A stretch of DNA of 64,000 nucleotides from JAWKUK01 sp041398605 (GTDB lineage Bacteria; Planctomycetota; UBA1135; GCA-002686595): the NCBI GenBank assembly GCA_041398605.1, contig JAWKUK010000003.1, positions 668,151 through 732,150 on the forward strand, read 5' to 3'. The translations under genes were made by a program, and so were the position numbers. Shown here one piece after another: positions 27,601 to 35,221 of this stretch. The notes beneath the pieces were generated by a model, which did not search any database, was not told the origin of the DNA, and worked only from the letters and a program-made list of their open reading frames with translations. Within the stretch, counting starts at the first letter, position 1. The number at the start of each line of letters is the position of its first letter.

Positions 27601-28175
27601 TCGACGTCGACCGCGAGCGCGACGCGGAGCTCGAGCTGCGTGAGGCGCTGCTGCTCGCGCGGAACACCTCGGACCGGCGCGGAGAGGCGCTTGTCACCCT
27701 GTTCCTCGGCACGCTGCTCGGCGAGCGCGCCGACGCGACGCAAGAGACCTACGACGCGCGCTCGATGCTCGAGCGCTCGCTGCGCCTCGCGGAGGAGCTC
27801 GGCCTCGCCCGCATCGAGGCGCTGTGTTCGGCGATCCTCGCCCGCGTCGAGCGCCAGGCCGGCCGCTACGAGGCGGCGCTTGGGCGCGTCCAGCACGCGG
27901 CCGCCCTCGTGCAGCGCTTCGGCGCCGAGCTCCTGGATCGCATCGTCGTCGATGGGACCCACGCGCTCGTCTTGCGCGACGTCGGCCGCAAGCGTGACGC
28001 GAAGCGCGTGACGACCGCGCTCCAGCAGCGCGTCACGCGCGAGAACCGCGCCCTGCTCGACAAGGTCTTGCGCAAGCGCCACCACGCGACGACGAAGGCG
28101 CTCATGGCGTCGGCGCTGTCCCCCGACGGGCCGCTCTACCCTCGCGTGCACCTCGACGGCCTCGAGCAGGCTTAG
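24618..28175 (+). CDS. Ser/Thr protein kinase fused to AAA/STAND-like ATPase and helical repeats
   Basis: 1185 residues. The kinase domain (about 8-290) has the glycine loop GVGRTGRV, the ATP lysine K41 (VAVKVL), the catalytic loop H154-G155-D156 (HGDIKPDN) and YLAPE. The HRD arginine is Gly and DFG reads DLG, so it is an RD-minus kinase. An ATPase follows with P-loop GERGAGKS (about 346) and Walker B-like IVFLDDVD. After it comes a long alpha-helical region rich in Ala/Leu/Arg that resembles TPR or MalT-type repeats. This is the layout of STAND-like signalling proteins in bacteria with many eukaryote-like kinases. There are no membrane segments, so it is probably cytosolic. Substrate and trigger are unknown. 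ATG 24618. Confidence 0.88.
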   Translation: MDSPPLVLDRVLGVGRTGRVWRARLTAPWLGRDVGSFVAVKVLRTELLSEPDARASLGAEIEAGRAVRHPALSRFLFAGSGSPPPLLEGPGRPDVPEAHLPHPEAPWLAMEVVPGRSLEEELHTAGPSPEPTLRAIGRRVAGALAALHAAGWTHGDIKPDNVRFDARGDAVLLDLGFARRVGAPIAPLGTPAYLAPERTHGGPPSPAADIYAFGATLHRLATGQHAAADDDGAPDLAVRASGALRPPSSIVPRSSPLLDELLLACLAPTAMARPTALEVARVFEEGESGAWWRERLTFGGEARRDTAAWSGLHQLPLVGRSEELERMHVAWYLTRAGGGRAVWLEGERGAGKSRLVAELAHRVRRSEEQPPLYLYGRCGELEDERPGAAILALLHRWLHLPREASPGAREAELVQALVPDAEARTLLEALSSEERHAGDTPVTEVAALATWLVRLTRKTPAIVFLDDVDAAGKATLDVIARVARDLAGTKLLLILGVRDDVLPRHGLGFETLRARLIDSERLMLGPLDEAAVLGLVDLVFHHSVPRRSLAKILHGRTGGNPGRIGELLRFAAAKGWTRVAPSRTDGPSVHSAEAGGLLELCIAPSSLPRPASLARAVDARRDALAPRDQVWLERVAVLGGRFAPALVARAFPRSTRSARGALARLAGAGWLVSAGDRFRFARPAEREEIKRGVAPRRRRRYHAAAAGAFRDAAPASEDAYRRVRHLRDADESELLLAELPSLLQRARDAGHPRRRATLAGWGLEALDALPTTPERVRTRRDLLETLADASDRLGEREEQSAALEALADLPLDLEHDPSAAGRVYTLHARAAVVAGEAGLARGLVRNAIELFTRAGEAARDDLAGALLVSARIESDAGDLIGAHDRLAFARATAPGPLRHAEVLAASAEVAALEDRLEAGLASLDEALTLLASADDTVHTRAVRAHVHLVQGRILRLAGRVRRAWVALARASKLADQSGEVRLAVEAAARRGRLMLDVDRERDAELELREALLLARNTSDRRGEALVTLFLGTLLGERADATQETYDARSMLERSLRLAEELGLARIEALCSAILARVERQAGRYEAALGRVQHAAALVQRFGAELLDRIVVDGTHALVLRDVGRKRDAKRVTTALQQRVTRENRALLDKVLRKRHHATTKALMASALSPDGPLYPRVHLDGLEQA

Positions 28176-28270
28176 AATCCTCGGCGTCCAGCGCTCCCGA
28201 CCGGACCCCTCCGGCGGCTCCGTCCGAGCCTGCGCCCCCAGCGCGCCACACCCCAGCGCGCCACACCCCT

Positions 28271-29089
28271 GTGCACGACCTCTTCACATCCCTCGCCGCG
28301 GCGCTCGTTCTGGCTGGCTGCGGCGCGCCGCCTGCGCGGACCGTGACGGTGTTCGCGGCCGCGTCGTTGACCGCGCCCTTCGAGGCGTTGGCGGCAGCGT
28401 TCGAAGCGGTCCGACCAGGGGTCGATGTGCGCCTCAGCTTCGCAGGCACGCCACAGCTCGTGCTGCAGCTCCGTGAAGGGGCGGCGGCGGACGTGTTCGC
28501 GTCCGCGGATGAGATCCACATGGCGCGTGTCGTCGAGTCGGGCAGGACCGCGGCGCCGCCGCGCGTCTTTGCGACCAATCGACTGGCCATCGCCGTGGCG
28601 CTCGGGAACCCGCGCGGCGTGCAGGGCCTCGCGGACCTCGCGCGTGCCGACCTGGTCGTCGCGTTGTGCGGCCCGGAGGTGCCCGCGGGGAGGTACGCGC
28701 GCGCGGCGCTCGAACGCGCGGGGGTGGCCGCGCGCTCGGTCTCGGACGAACCCAGCGTGAGCGCGCTCATCAGCAAGGTGCGGCTCGGCGAGGTCGACGC
28801 AGGCATCGTCTACGTGACCGACGTCGCGACGGCGCGCGCGTCCGTCAGCGCCGTCGAGATCCAGAGCGACGCCAACGTGGTGGCGCGCTATCCGATCGCG
28901 CCGCTGCGCGCGGGACAGGGCGGCAGCCCGATCCCTGCGGAGCCTGGTGCTGCGGAGCCTGGCGGGCGGGGCTCCGACGAGCAGGGCGTCGACCATGGCG
29001 CCGACGGAGACACCGAGGCCTTTGTCGCCTTTGTCCTCAGCGCGGAAGGCCAAGCGATCCTCCGCTCGTTCGAGTTCGGCGCGCCATGA
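28271..29089 (+). CDS. modA: Molybdate ABC transporter substrate-binding lipoprotein ModA
   Basis: This periplasmic molybdate/tungstate-binding protein has 272 residues from a GTG start. The lipobox LAGC (lipidated Cys 17) predicts membrane anchoring. Family motifs are VFAAASLTAPFEAL, LSFAGTPQLVLQLREGAAADVFASAD and VRLGEVDAGIVYVTDV. A Gly/Glu/Asp-rich insert of about 35 residues (GGSPIPAEPGAAEPGGRGSD onward) interrupts the C-terminal lobe just before TEAFVAFVLSAEGQAIL; it looks like a slippage expansion in a surface loop. The stop overlaps the modB start (ATGA). I see no ModE site and no Moco riboswitch in the 95-bp leader. Confidence 0.93.
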   Translation: MHDLFTSLAAALVLAGCGAPPARTVTVFAAASLTAPFEALAAAFEAVRPGVDVRLSFAGTPQLVLQLREGAAADVFASADEIHMARVVESGRTAAPPRVFATNRLAIAVALGNPRGVQGLADLARADLVVALCGPEVPAGRYARAALERAGVAARSVSDEPSVSALISKVRLGEVDAGIVYVTDVATARASVSAVEIQSDANVVARYPIAPLRAGQGGSPIPAEPGAAEPGGRGSDEQGVDHGADGDTEAFVAFVLSAEGQAILRSFEFGAP

Positions 29090-29886
29090 GCCGCTCGAGC
29101 CGGGCATCCAACGCCGCACAGGCCCTCGCGGTCCTCGCGGTCGTGACTTCGACGCTGTTCTTCGCGCTGCCGCTCTTGGGGCTCCTTTGGCGCGCCCCGT
29201 GGGCGCGGCTCGGCGCCGAGCTCCGCACGCCCGAGGTGCGCATGGCGCTCACGCTGTCTCTGCAGTGCTCGTTCGCGGCGGCCGCTCTGTCCTGCGCGCT
29301 GGGCTTGCCGCTCGCCGCGTGGCTCGCGCGCGGCGCGGGGCCGCTGCGCAGCCTCGTGCGTGTCCTCGTCACGCTCCCGATGGTGCTGCCGCCCGTCGTC
29401 GGCGGCGTCGCGCTGCTCCTCGCTTATGGGCGCAACGGGCTCGTCGGCCGCGTGTTGGAGTCCGCGTTCGGCGTCTCGCTTCCGTTCACCACAGCCGGGG
29501 TGGTGCTCGCTGCGACGTACGTCGCGCTGCCGTTCTTCGTGTTGACGGTCGAGGGCGGCCTGCGCTCCTTCGACCGGCGTTTTGCCGATGCCGCGGCGAC
29601 GCTCGGCGCGTCGCCGTGGCGCGTGTTCCGCACGGTCACGCTGCCGATGATCGCGCCCTCGCTCTACGCGGGCCTCGTCGTCGCCTGGGCGCGGGCCCTG
29701 GGCGAGTTCGGCGCGACGATCACGTTCGCGGGCAACCTCGCGGGCGCGACGCGGACCTTGCCGCTCGCCGTCTACGTCGCGCTCGAGACAAGGCCCGACG
29801 CCGCGATCGCGCTGAGCCTCGTGCTCGTCGCCCTGTCCGCCGTGCTGCTCTATGCGCTCCGCCGCCGATGGTTCCCGCTGCGCTAG
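29086..29886 (+). CDS. modB: Molybdate ABC transporter permease ModB
   Basis: This 266-residue inner-membrane permease has about six TM helices. The ABC-permease EAA loop is visible as DAAATLGASPWRVFRTVTLPMIAPSLYAG, and ALGEFGATITFAGN is the ModB signature. ATG 29086 overlaps the modA TGA by 4 bp, and the 3' end overlaps modC by 19 bp, so the three subunits are tightly coupled. Confidence 0.95.
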   Translation: MSRSSRASNAAQALAVLAVVTSTLFFALPLLGLLWRAPWARLGAELRTPEVRMALTLSLQCSFAAAALSCALGLPLAAWLARGAGPLRSLVRVLVTLPMVLPPVVGGVALLLAYGRNGLVGRVLESAFGVSLPFTTAGVVLAATYVALPFFVLTVEGGLRSFDRRFADAAATLGASPWRVFRTVTLPMIAPSLYAGLVVAWARALGEFGATITFAGNLAGATRTLPLAVYVALETRPDAAIALSLVLVALSAVLLYALRRRWFPLR

Positions 29887-30965
29887 ACCTCACCGCCCGC
29901 TTCGCGCTGCGGCGCGGCGCGCTCGCCCTCGACGTCGCGTTGGACGTTAGGGCGGGAGAGACCGTCGCCCTCGTAGGGCCGAACGGCGCAGGCAAGACGT
30001 CGCTCCTCATGGCGCTGGCGGGCCTCGTCCGGCCCGAGCGAGGGTCGATCCGCCTCGGCGCGATCACCCTGGACGACGACGCCACGCACGTATGTCCCGA
30101 AGAGCGGGGGCTCGGCGTCGTGTTCCAACAGCCTTGCCTCTTCCCCCACCTGACAGCGCTCGAGAACGTCGCGTACGGCCCGCGCGCCGTGGGCGTCCAG
30201 CGCCGCGAAGCGCGCGCCCGCGCGGGCACGTGGCTCGAGCGCGTCGGCCTCCATTCGCGCGCGAGCGCGAAGCCTGCGGCGCTCTCGGGCGGCGAGCAGC
30301 AGCGTGTCGCGCGCGCGCGCGCGCGCGCCTGTGAGCCGCGCATGTTGCTGCTCGACGAGCCGCTGTCGGCCGTCGATGCGTCCGCGCGGCTCGCGCTGCG
30401 CCGCGAGCTGCGCGCGCACTTGCAGGCGTTCGAGGGCCCGCGCGTCGTCGTCGCCCATGACGCGGTCGATGCGTTCGCGCTGGCCGATCGTGTCGCGGTC
30501 CTGGAAGCAGGGCGCATCGTCCAAGTCGGCACCGTGGACGAGATCTGCAGCCGCCCGCAGTCGCGCTACGTGGCGGACCTCGTCGGGCTGAACTGCTTCC
30601 ATGGGACCGCGCGCGGCGGCCTCGTTGAAGTGAACGGCGGCGGGACCCTGGTCTCGGCGACCCCCATCGACGGCCCGGTGCTCGCGACCGTACACCCGCG
30701 GGCGGTCGCGCTCTTCAACGCGCGCCCGAGCGGCTCGCCGCGCAACGTGTGGCTCGCCCCGGTCATGGGCGTCGAGCCGATCCCTGGCGGCCTGCGCGTA
30801 GAGGTCGGCGGGGCGCTGCACCTCGTCGCCGAAGTGACGGCGTCGGGCGCGAGCGCGCTGGGGCTCGCCAGCGACCCGCGATCCGGCCGCTCCTCGGGCG
30901 CGGAGCGGCCGCGGGAGGTGTGGGTCGCCTTGAAGGCGAGCGAGATCGCGCTCCACCAGGCGTGA
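29868..30965 (+). CDS. modC: Molybdate ABC transporter ATP-binding protein ModC
   Basis: 365 residues. Walker A is GPNGAGKT, the Q-loop lies in VVFQQPCLFPHLT, the ABC signature is SGGEQQR, and Walker B is MLLLDEP with the D-loop SAVD and switch His in VVAHD. Residues after about 235 form a TOBE-type regulatory domain (LVGLNCFHGTA ... LATVHPRAVAL) that binds oxyanion in ModC relatives. ATG 29868 lies inside the end of modB. The helix after the signature (VARARARACEP) is encoded by a 21-nt alternating CG run, yet the frame and length match the family. The ATPase drives molybdate import. Confidence 0.94.
   Translation: MVPAALDLTARFALRRGALALDVALDVRAGETVALVGPNGAGKTSLLMALAGLVRPERGSIRLGAITLDDDATHVCPEERGLGVVFQQPCLFPHLTALENVAYGPRAVGVQRREARARAGTWLERVGLHSRASAKPAALSGGEQQRVARARARACEPRMLLLDEPLSAVDASARLALRRELRAHLQAFEGPRVVVAHDAVDAFALADRVAVLEAGRIVQVGTVDEICSRPQSRYVADLVGLNCFHGTARGGLVEVNGGGTLVSATPIDGPVLATVHPRAVALFNARPSGSPRNVWLAPVMGVEPIPGGLRVEVGGALHLVAEVTASGASALGLASDPRSGRSSGAERPREVWVALKASEIALHQA
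30308..30328 (+). repeat. 21-nt alternating CG run inside modC
   Basis: An uninterrupted CG dinucleotide run encodes the helix next to the ABC signature motif. Unlike the 6-, 9- and 12-bp repeats elsewhere, any dinucleotide slip here would shift the frame of an essential motif. Confidence 0.9.
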
Positions 30966-31010
30966 GCGCGACCCTGGACAGGGGCGTCACCGCCAAGGTC
31001 GAATGGACGG

Positions 31011-31904
31011 ATGACCGGCCAGCTTGCACGAGGTGTGACCCCCACGACCGACCCCGGCGGCCGCGAGGCCTGGGAGCTCCAGGGCCCCGGCGGACGCGTG
31101 CGTGTGACGCGCCTCGGCGCGCACGTGCAGTGCTGGCACGCGGCCGGGCTAGGGTCCTCCCCTGCGGAGCCTGGCGACGCTCTCTTCACGAGCGCCGATG
31201 CGAGCTACGGCCCGGCCGTCGCGACGCGTGGTGGGATCCCGGTGGTGTTCCCATGGTTCGGGGCAGGCGTACATGGAGACGCGGCCCCCGCGCACGGCTT
31301 CGCGCGCGTGCGCGAATGGCAGCTCGTCGCGTCGACCGACGCGCCCTCGCTGACGCTGCGCCTGGAAGACGACGCGGCGACACGCGCCCTGTGGCCGCAC
31401 GCCTTCCGCGCCGAGTTCACCGTGAGCGTCGCGACCGGCCTCGCAGTCACGCTGCGGGTCACGAATACCGGCGCGACATCGTTCGAGTTCGAAGAGGCGC
31501 TCCACACGTACTTCGCGGTCGGCGACGTGAAGCATGCGACGGTGCATGGGCTCGAGGGCGTGCCCTACGACGAGTTCGCCGCCGCGCCGCAAGCGCACCC
31601 TGACGCCCAGGCCCCGATCACCTTCGAGGCAGAGACCGACCGCGTGTTCCAGGGCGTGCCGGACGACGTGGAGCTACGTTGCCCGGCGCTCGGTCACGCC
31701 GTCGCGCTGCGCACCGACGGCGCGACTTCGGCGGTCGTGTGGAACCCGTGGATCGCAAAGGCCGCAGCAATGGGCCAGATGCGCGACGACGAGTGGACGC
31801 GCTTCGTTTGCGTCGAGAGCGCCAATTGCAAGGCCGGCGCGCTGACGCTCGCGCCTGGAGCGTCGCACACACTCTCGCTCACGCTGCGCCTTCAGCCGCT
31901 GTAA
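31011..31904 (+). CDS. D-hexose-6-phosphate mutarotase (YeaD/aldose-1-epimerase family)
   Basis: This predicted cytosolic enzyme interconverts alpha and beta anomers of hexose 6-phosphates. 297 residues with the YeaD pattern in order: GGIPVVFPWFG, HGFARVREW (catalytic-type His), EALHTYFAVGD, ETDRVF, VVWNPW and FVCVESAN (catalytic-type Glu). ATG 31011 lies 45 bp after modC on the same strand, so it could be co-transcribed, but a functional link to molybdate is not expected. Other aldose epimerases are possible, but the PVVFPWFG and VWNPW motifs favour the YeaD branch. Confidence 0.92.
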   Translation: MTGQLARGVTPTTDPGGREAWELQGPGGRVRVTRLGAHVQCWHAAGLGSSPAEPGDALFTSADASYGPAVATRGGIPVVFPWFGAGVHGDAAPAHGFARVREWQLVASTDAPSLTLRLEDDAATRALWPHAFRAEFTVSVATGLAVTLRVTNTGATSFEFEEALHTYFAVGDVKHATVHGLEGVPYDEFAAAPQAHPDAQAPITFEAETDRVFQGVPDDVELRCPALGHAVALRTDGATSAVVWNPWIAKAAAMGQMRDDEWTRFVCVESANCKAGALTLAPGASHTLSLTLRLQPL

Positions 31905-32295
31905 CGCGCGTCTTCAGGCCCTGCTCCGCCAAGGCCGAGCTCCGTCCAGGCATGGATCGACCGCGCAGACCTCGAGGACCGGCGGGACGTCGTTCAGGGA
32001 GACCCCGGGCGCGCCTCGAACTTCGGGACGTGCGGCCCCGACGGAACGTCCTCGACGCCGCTGGACGTTGCAGACAGGCAATACGGCGGCTCGCCGCTCG
32101 CCGCTCTCCGCTCTCCCGGGCGTTCCACGGCTGGAAGGCCGCCCCGCCGGCGTCGAAACGCAATCGATACTCACACGAGCGGACTGCCACTCGTAGACGG
32201 ACCCCGTGTCCATCACCGGGGCGTCGAACGACGTCCCCTGCAACGCCAGCGCGGCCATCTGCCGCGCATCGGGACCCTACAACGAGGTACGAGTC
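31905..32295 (+). other. 391-bp gap without a recognisable gene
   Basis: The gap lies between the YeaD-like gene and the DegP-like gene. Open frames here are short and do not look coded. I see no tRNA, no strong hairpin with a T-run and no clear promoter boxes. A GAGG Shine-Dalgarno-like site at 32284-32287, eight bases before ATG 32296, supports the downstream start. The promoter of the protease gene should lie here. Confidence 0.5.
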
Positions 32296-33810
32296 ATGTC
32301 CGATCGTTCCATTCCGAACCGTGTCCCCGTCATCGCCAGCCTTGGCATGGTCGCGCTCTGCATCGGCGCAGCGGCGGCGGTCCGCGGCGGGAACGGGCCG
32401 ATGCCCGCGCCCGAACAGCCGCTGCTGAGCAGCTTGACGCAAGAGTACCGGCGCGTCGCCGAGGCGATTCACTCCAGCGTCGTCACGATCGAGGCGCACA
32501 ACAGCGCGCGACTGGGCTTACGCACGCTCGCTCCGCGCGGCCTCGCGCCCGGTGACGAGGACGCCCTACGGCGCTTCTTCGGAGCGCCCTTCACGCCCGA
32601 TCGAGGGCGGGACGACGACAGCGTGCGTCGCTTCGATCCGACCCCGCGCACCGGCAGCGGCAGCGGTTGGATCTGGTCGGCGGACGGGCTGATCGTCACG
32701 AACAACCACGTCGTCGCGGACGCCGAGAAGCTGGTGGTCCGCTTCAGCGACGGCCGCGAGCTGCCGGCAGAGGTCGTTGGCACGGACCCGGCGACCGACA
32801 TCGCGCTCTTGCGGGTCAAGGCCGAGCACTTGAGGCCCGCGGTCGTCTCCGACGAGGAGGTCCAACAGGGCGACATCGTGTTCACGTTCGGCGCGCCGTT
32901 TGCGATCACCGATTCGATGAGCCAGGGGATCGTCTCTGGCGTCGGTCGCCAAACCGGGATCCTAGGTATGGGCGGCTACGAGGCCTTCATCCAGACGGAT
33001 GCCGCGATCAACCCCGGCAACTCAGGCGGCCCGCTCGTCGACGTCCACGGCCGCGTCGTCGGCATGAACACTGCGATCCTCTCCTCGAGCGGCTTCTTCG
33101 GCGGGATCGGCTTTGCGATCCCGACCGCGATGATCCAGCCGGTCGTCGAGCAGCTCGCGCAGTCAGGGACCGTCCAGCGCGGGTTCCTGGGAGTCACGAT
33201 CCAAGGTGACCCCGAGCTCGTCGCGTCGTTCGGCGCGGACCATGGGGTCGTCGTCGGTTCGGTGATTCCGAGCGGCCCTGGGGCCGCGGCGGGCCTCCAA
33301 CGCGGCGACGTGATCCAGGAGATCGCTGGGCGACGGATCGAGACCGTCGAAGCGCTGCGCTTCACCGTCGCCGAGCATGCGCCAGGGAGCCAGATCGATG
33401 TCGAGCTGCTGCGCAACGGCAAGACGCGCAACGTCGCGGTGACCCTCGGACGTGCGCCGGGGAGCGGCGCGGAGGCCGATCAGGTCGCGACGCCGCCGGC
33501 GCGCGAGGCCGAGAGCATGGACTCGACGCGCGCGCTGCGCGAGCTGGGCATCGAGCGCATGTCGACCGCGGCCTCGCTCGGCGAAGGCGGCGCAGGCGTC
33601 CGCATCGAGGGGCTGCGCGCAGGGAGCGTCCTGGCGCAGAAGGGCCTGCAGCCAGGGGACGTCATCGCCGCGGTAGGTGGCGTTGAGGTCCACGACGTCG
33701 CCGGGTTCGCCCGCGCGATCGCCGACCATGACCTCAAGCAGGGCGTCCGCATCAGCGTGCGCGGCCAAGACGACCTCGAGCGGTATGTGTTTGTCCGCCT
33801 CGCGGACTGA
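32296..33810 (+). CDS. DegP/HtrA-type periplasmic serine protease with two PDZ domains
   Basis: 504 residues. An N-terminal hydrophobic segment (about 10-28) is a signal peptide or anchor. The trypsin-like domain shows H138 (TNNHVV), D168 (ATDIALL) and S243 (NPGNSGGPL), the complete triad. The first PDZ domain (about 300-390) includes GVVVGSVIPSGPGAAAGLQRGDVIQ; the second (about 420-500) includes VRIEGLRAGSVLAQKGLQPGDVI. Relatives degrade or refold misfolded envelope proteins under stress. ATG 32296 is chosen for the GAGG site and because the signal follows directly; an upstream start at 32206 lacks such support. Confidence 0.94.
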   Translation: MSDRSIPNRVPVIASLGMVALCIGAAAAVRGGNGPMPAPEQPLLSSLTQEYRRVAEAIHSSVVTIEAHNSARLGLRTLAPRGLAPGDEDALRRFFGAPFTPDRGRDDDSVRRFDPTPRTGSGSGWIWSADGLIVTNNHVVADAEKLVVRFSDGRELPAEVVGTDPATDIALLRVKAEHLRPAVVSDEEVQQGDIVFTFGAPFAITDSMSQGIVSGVGRQTGILGMGGYEAFIQTDAAINPGNSGGPLVDVHGRVVGMNTAILSSSGFFGGIGFAIPTAMIQPVVEQLAQSGTVQRGFLGVTIQGDPELVASFGADHGVVVGSVIPSGPGAAAGLQRGDVIQEIAGRRIETVEALRFTVAEHAPGSQIDVELLRNGKTRNVAVTLGRAPGSGAEADQVATPPAREAESMDSTRALRELGIERMSTAASLGEGGAGVRIEGLRAGSVLAQKGLQPGDVIAAVGGVEVHDVAGFARAIADHDLKQGVRISVRGQDDLERYVFVRLAD

Positions 33811-33840
33811 ACGCGCGTGAGTCAGCCCACCCCTGCCGTG

Positions 33841-33884
33841 TGCGCTGCGAGGGTTAGGTACGGCGCCTAACCCTCGCGGTGCGC
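33841..33884. terminator. Long hairpin between convergent genes
   Basis: GCGAGGGTTAGG (33847-33858) and CCTAACCCTCGC (33866-33877) pair perfectly over 12 bp around a 7-nt loop, and pairing continues outward with wobbles for about six more. It lies 36 bp after the protease stop and 15-20 bp before the LamG gene's stop on the other strand. It is well placed as a bidirectional terminator. Confidence 0.7.
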
Positions 33885-33898
33885 GCAGCCGGGGGCGC

Positions 33899-35062
33899 TT
33901 ACTGGAGGAAGGTGACCGCGAGGCCGTCGGAGAAGTTCGACGTCGCGCTGCCGCCGACAGAGTCGCGGAACCAGGCGGTGAAGTTCCACGTATCACCCGC
34001 CAGGACCTGCACGAGGCCGTTCGGCGTCGGGTGTTGCGTGAGGTTCACCGTGAGCGAGATCTGACCGCTGCCGCCAGAGTTCTTGATCTGACCCGGCGCG
34101 ACGTAGCGACCGATCGAGCCACCGAGGCACAACACACCCTGGCTACCGCCCGGGCCAGCGATCATGCCCTGCGAGCGGCTCGTCAAGAAGAAGCCGAACG
34201 CGTTGTTCGGCATCCCCGTACATTCAAGCGTCAGGTTGTTGGCCGCGACCGAGATGCTCCCGCTCACGCTCGTGTTCGCCGGACCGCCCGAAGTGTTCGG
34301 CACGGCTGGCGTGCAATACTGGGTCCCGAGCGTCGAGCCGATCGCGTCGCCCGGGTTCTGGAAGAGATACTGCACATCGGCGGCCGAGAGCACGCCCCCG
34401 TAGAGCTGCACATCATCGATCCGACCGTCGTACCACTCGGGCGTCGTGCCCGCCGTCGGATCGAGCACGCCGATCAAGTAGCGGTTGGTCATCGCCGGCG
34501 GGTTGGAGGGCGCCGCGCCCGCGACCTGCCCGACGAGGACGCCATCGACGTAGAACGACGCAACGAACGCGGCGTCGAACGTCACGGCAATGTGATGCCA
34601 CTGCCCCGCGTTGAGCGGCGCGGTCGAGTTGTAGTCCTGGACCCAGAGGGTCGTGAAGCGCGTCCCAACGTTGGTCGTTCCAAACGCCCACGAGCCGCTG
34701 TTTGCGGCCGTGAAGGTGGGGCGGTCGTTGGCGAAGACGCGCTGGAGCTGCACGACGTCCGTTTCGATCCAAGCCGCGATCGAGAGGTTGTCCCGCAACG
34801 CGTCGAAGGCAGCGTTGCCAGGGATCTCGACGTAGCCGCTGGTACCGTCGAAGTCGACCGCGGTGCCAGAGCTGGCTGAGACGCCGGCCTGACCGAGGAC
34901 GACGCCGTTCATGTAGGTCCCGTGGTTCCCGAGCCCCGACGAGTCCATGCAGACCGTGCCGGACGTTTCATCGAGCTTGTAGTGGCCCAGGAGGGTCGTC
35001 TGAGCAAAGGTCAACGACGGGAGCGCCGCGAGCGACAGGCCGAAGAGAGAGGCAAACTTCAT
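33899..35062 (-). CDS. Secreted LamG/concanavalin-like protein with planctomycete-type C-terminal domain
   Basis: 387 residues with a clear signal peptide (MKFASLFGLSLAALPSLTFAQ). Residues about 22-240 form a LamG-type jelly roll: HYKLDETSGTVCMDSSGLGNHG, FDGTSGYVEIPG, WHHIAVTFDA, YVDGVLVG, GRIDDVQLYGGVLS. The C-terminal about 140 residues (TQYCTPAVPNTSG ... GFFLTSRSQG ... GVLCLGGSIGRYV ... DTWNFTAWFRD) match a domain repeated in secreted proteins of marine planctomycetes, whose function is unknown to me. It probably binds carbohydrate or other surface ligands. By eye the gene is less GC-rich than its neighbours. ATG 35062 is chosen over 35119 because the signal peptide starts there. Confidence 0.9.
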   Translation of the reverse strand: MKFASLFGLSLAALPSLTFAQTTLLGHYKLDETSGTVCMDSSGLGNHGTYMNGVVLGQAGVSASSGTAVDFDGTSGYVEIPGNAAFDALRDNLSIAAWIETDVVQLQRVFANDRPTFTAANSGSWAFGTTNVGTRFTTLWVQDYNSTAPLNAGQWHHIAVTFDAAFVASFYVDGVLVGQVAGAAPSNPPAMTNRYLIGVLDPTAGTTPEWYDGRIDDVQLYGGVLSAADVQYLFQNPGDAIGSTLGTQYCTPAVPNTSGGPANTSVSGSISVAANNLTLECTGMPNNAFGFFLTSRSQGMIAGPGGSQGVLCLGGSIGRYVAPGQIKNSGGSGQISLTVNLTQHPTPNGLVQVLAGDTWNFTAWFRDSVGGSATSNFSDGLAVTFLQ

Positions 35063-35221
35063 GGGAGATCCGTGCAGCAAAGTTGGGAGAGGCGTAAGCC
35101 TACGATCTGGGTGAGTCACGCCACCGCAGGCGGCGTCACGTTAGCGCAAACGCGCCTTCCTTGTAACCGTGTGCGCCGCTGCACGACCAATTGTGTCCCG
35201 CAGCCCCCAAGGCGCGCGCCG

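Noticed and set aside
24855..28151. A 1098-codon open frame antisense to the kinase gene
   Set aside because: It mirrors a clear kinase-ATPase gene. High GC makes long antisense frames common, and the translation is Arg/Glu/Ala/Val-rich without any domain.
30308..30328. Possible frameshift in modC at the CG run
   Set aside because: The encoded VARARARACEP has the same length and register as the family helix after the ABC signature, so the frame is intact.
31905..32295. Possible tRNA or small RNA gene in the gap
   Set aside because: I found no T-loop-like GTTCGAATC, no acceptor pairing and no terminator-like stem.
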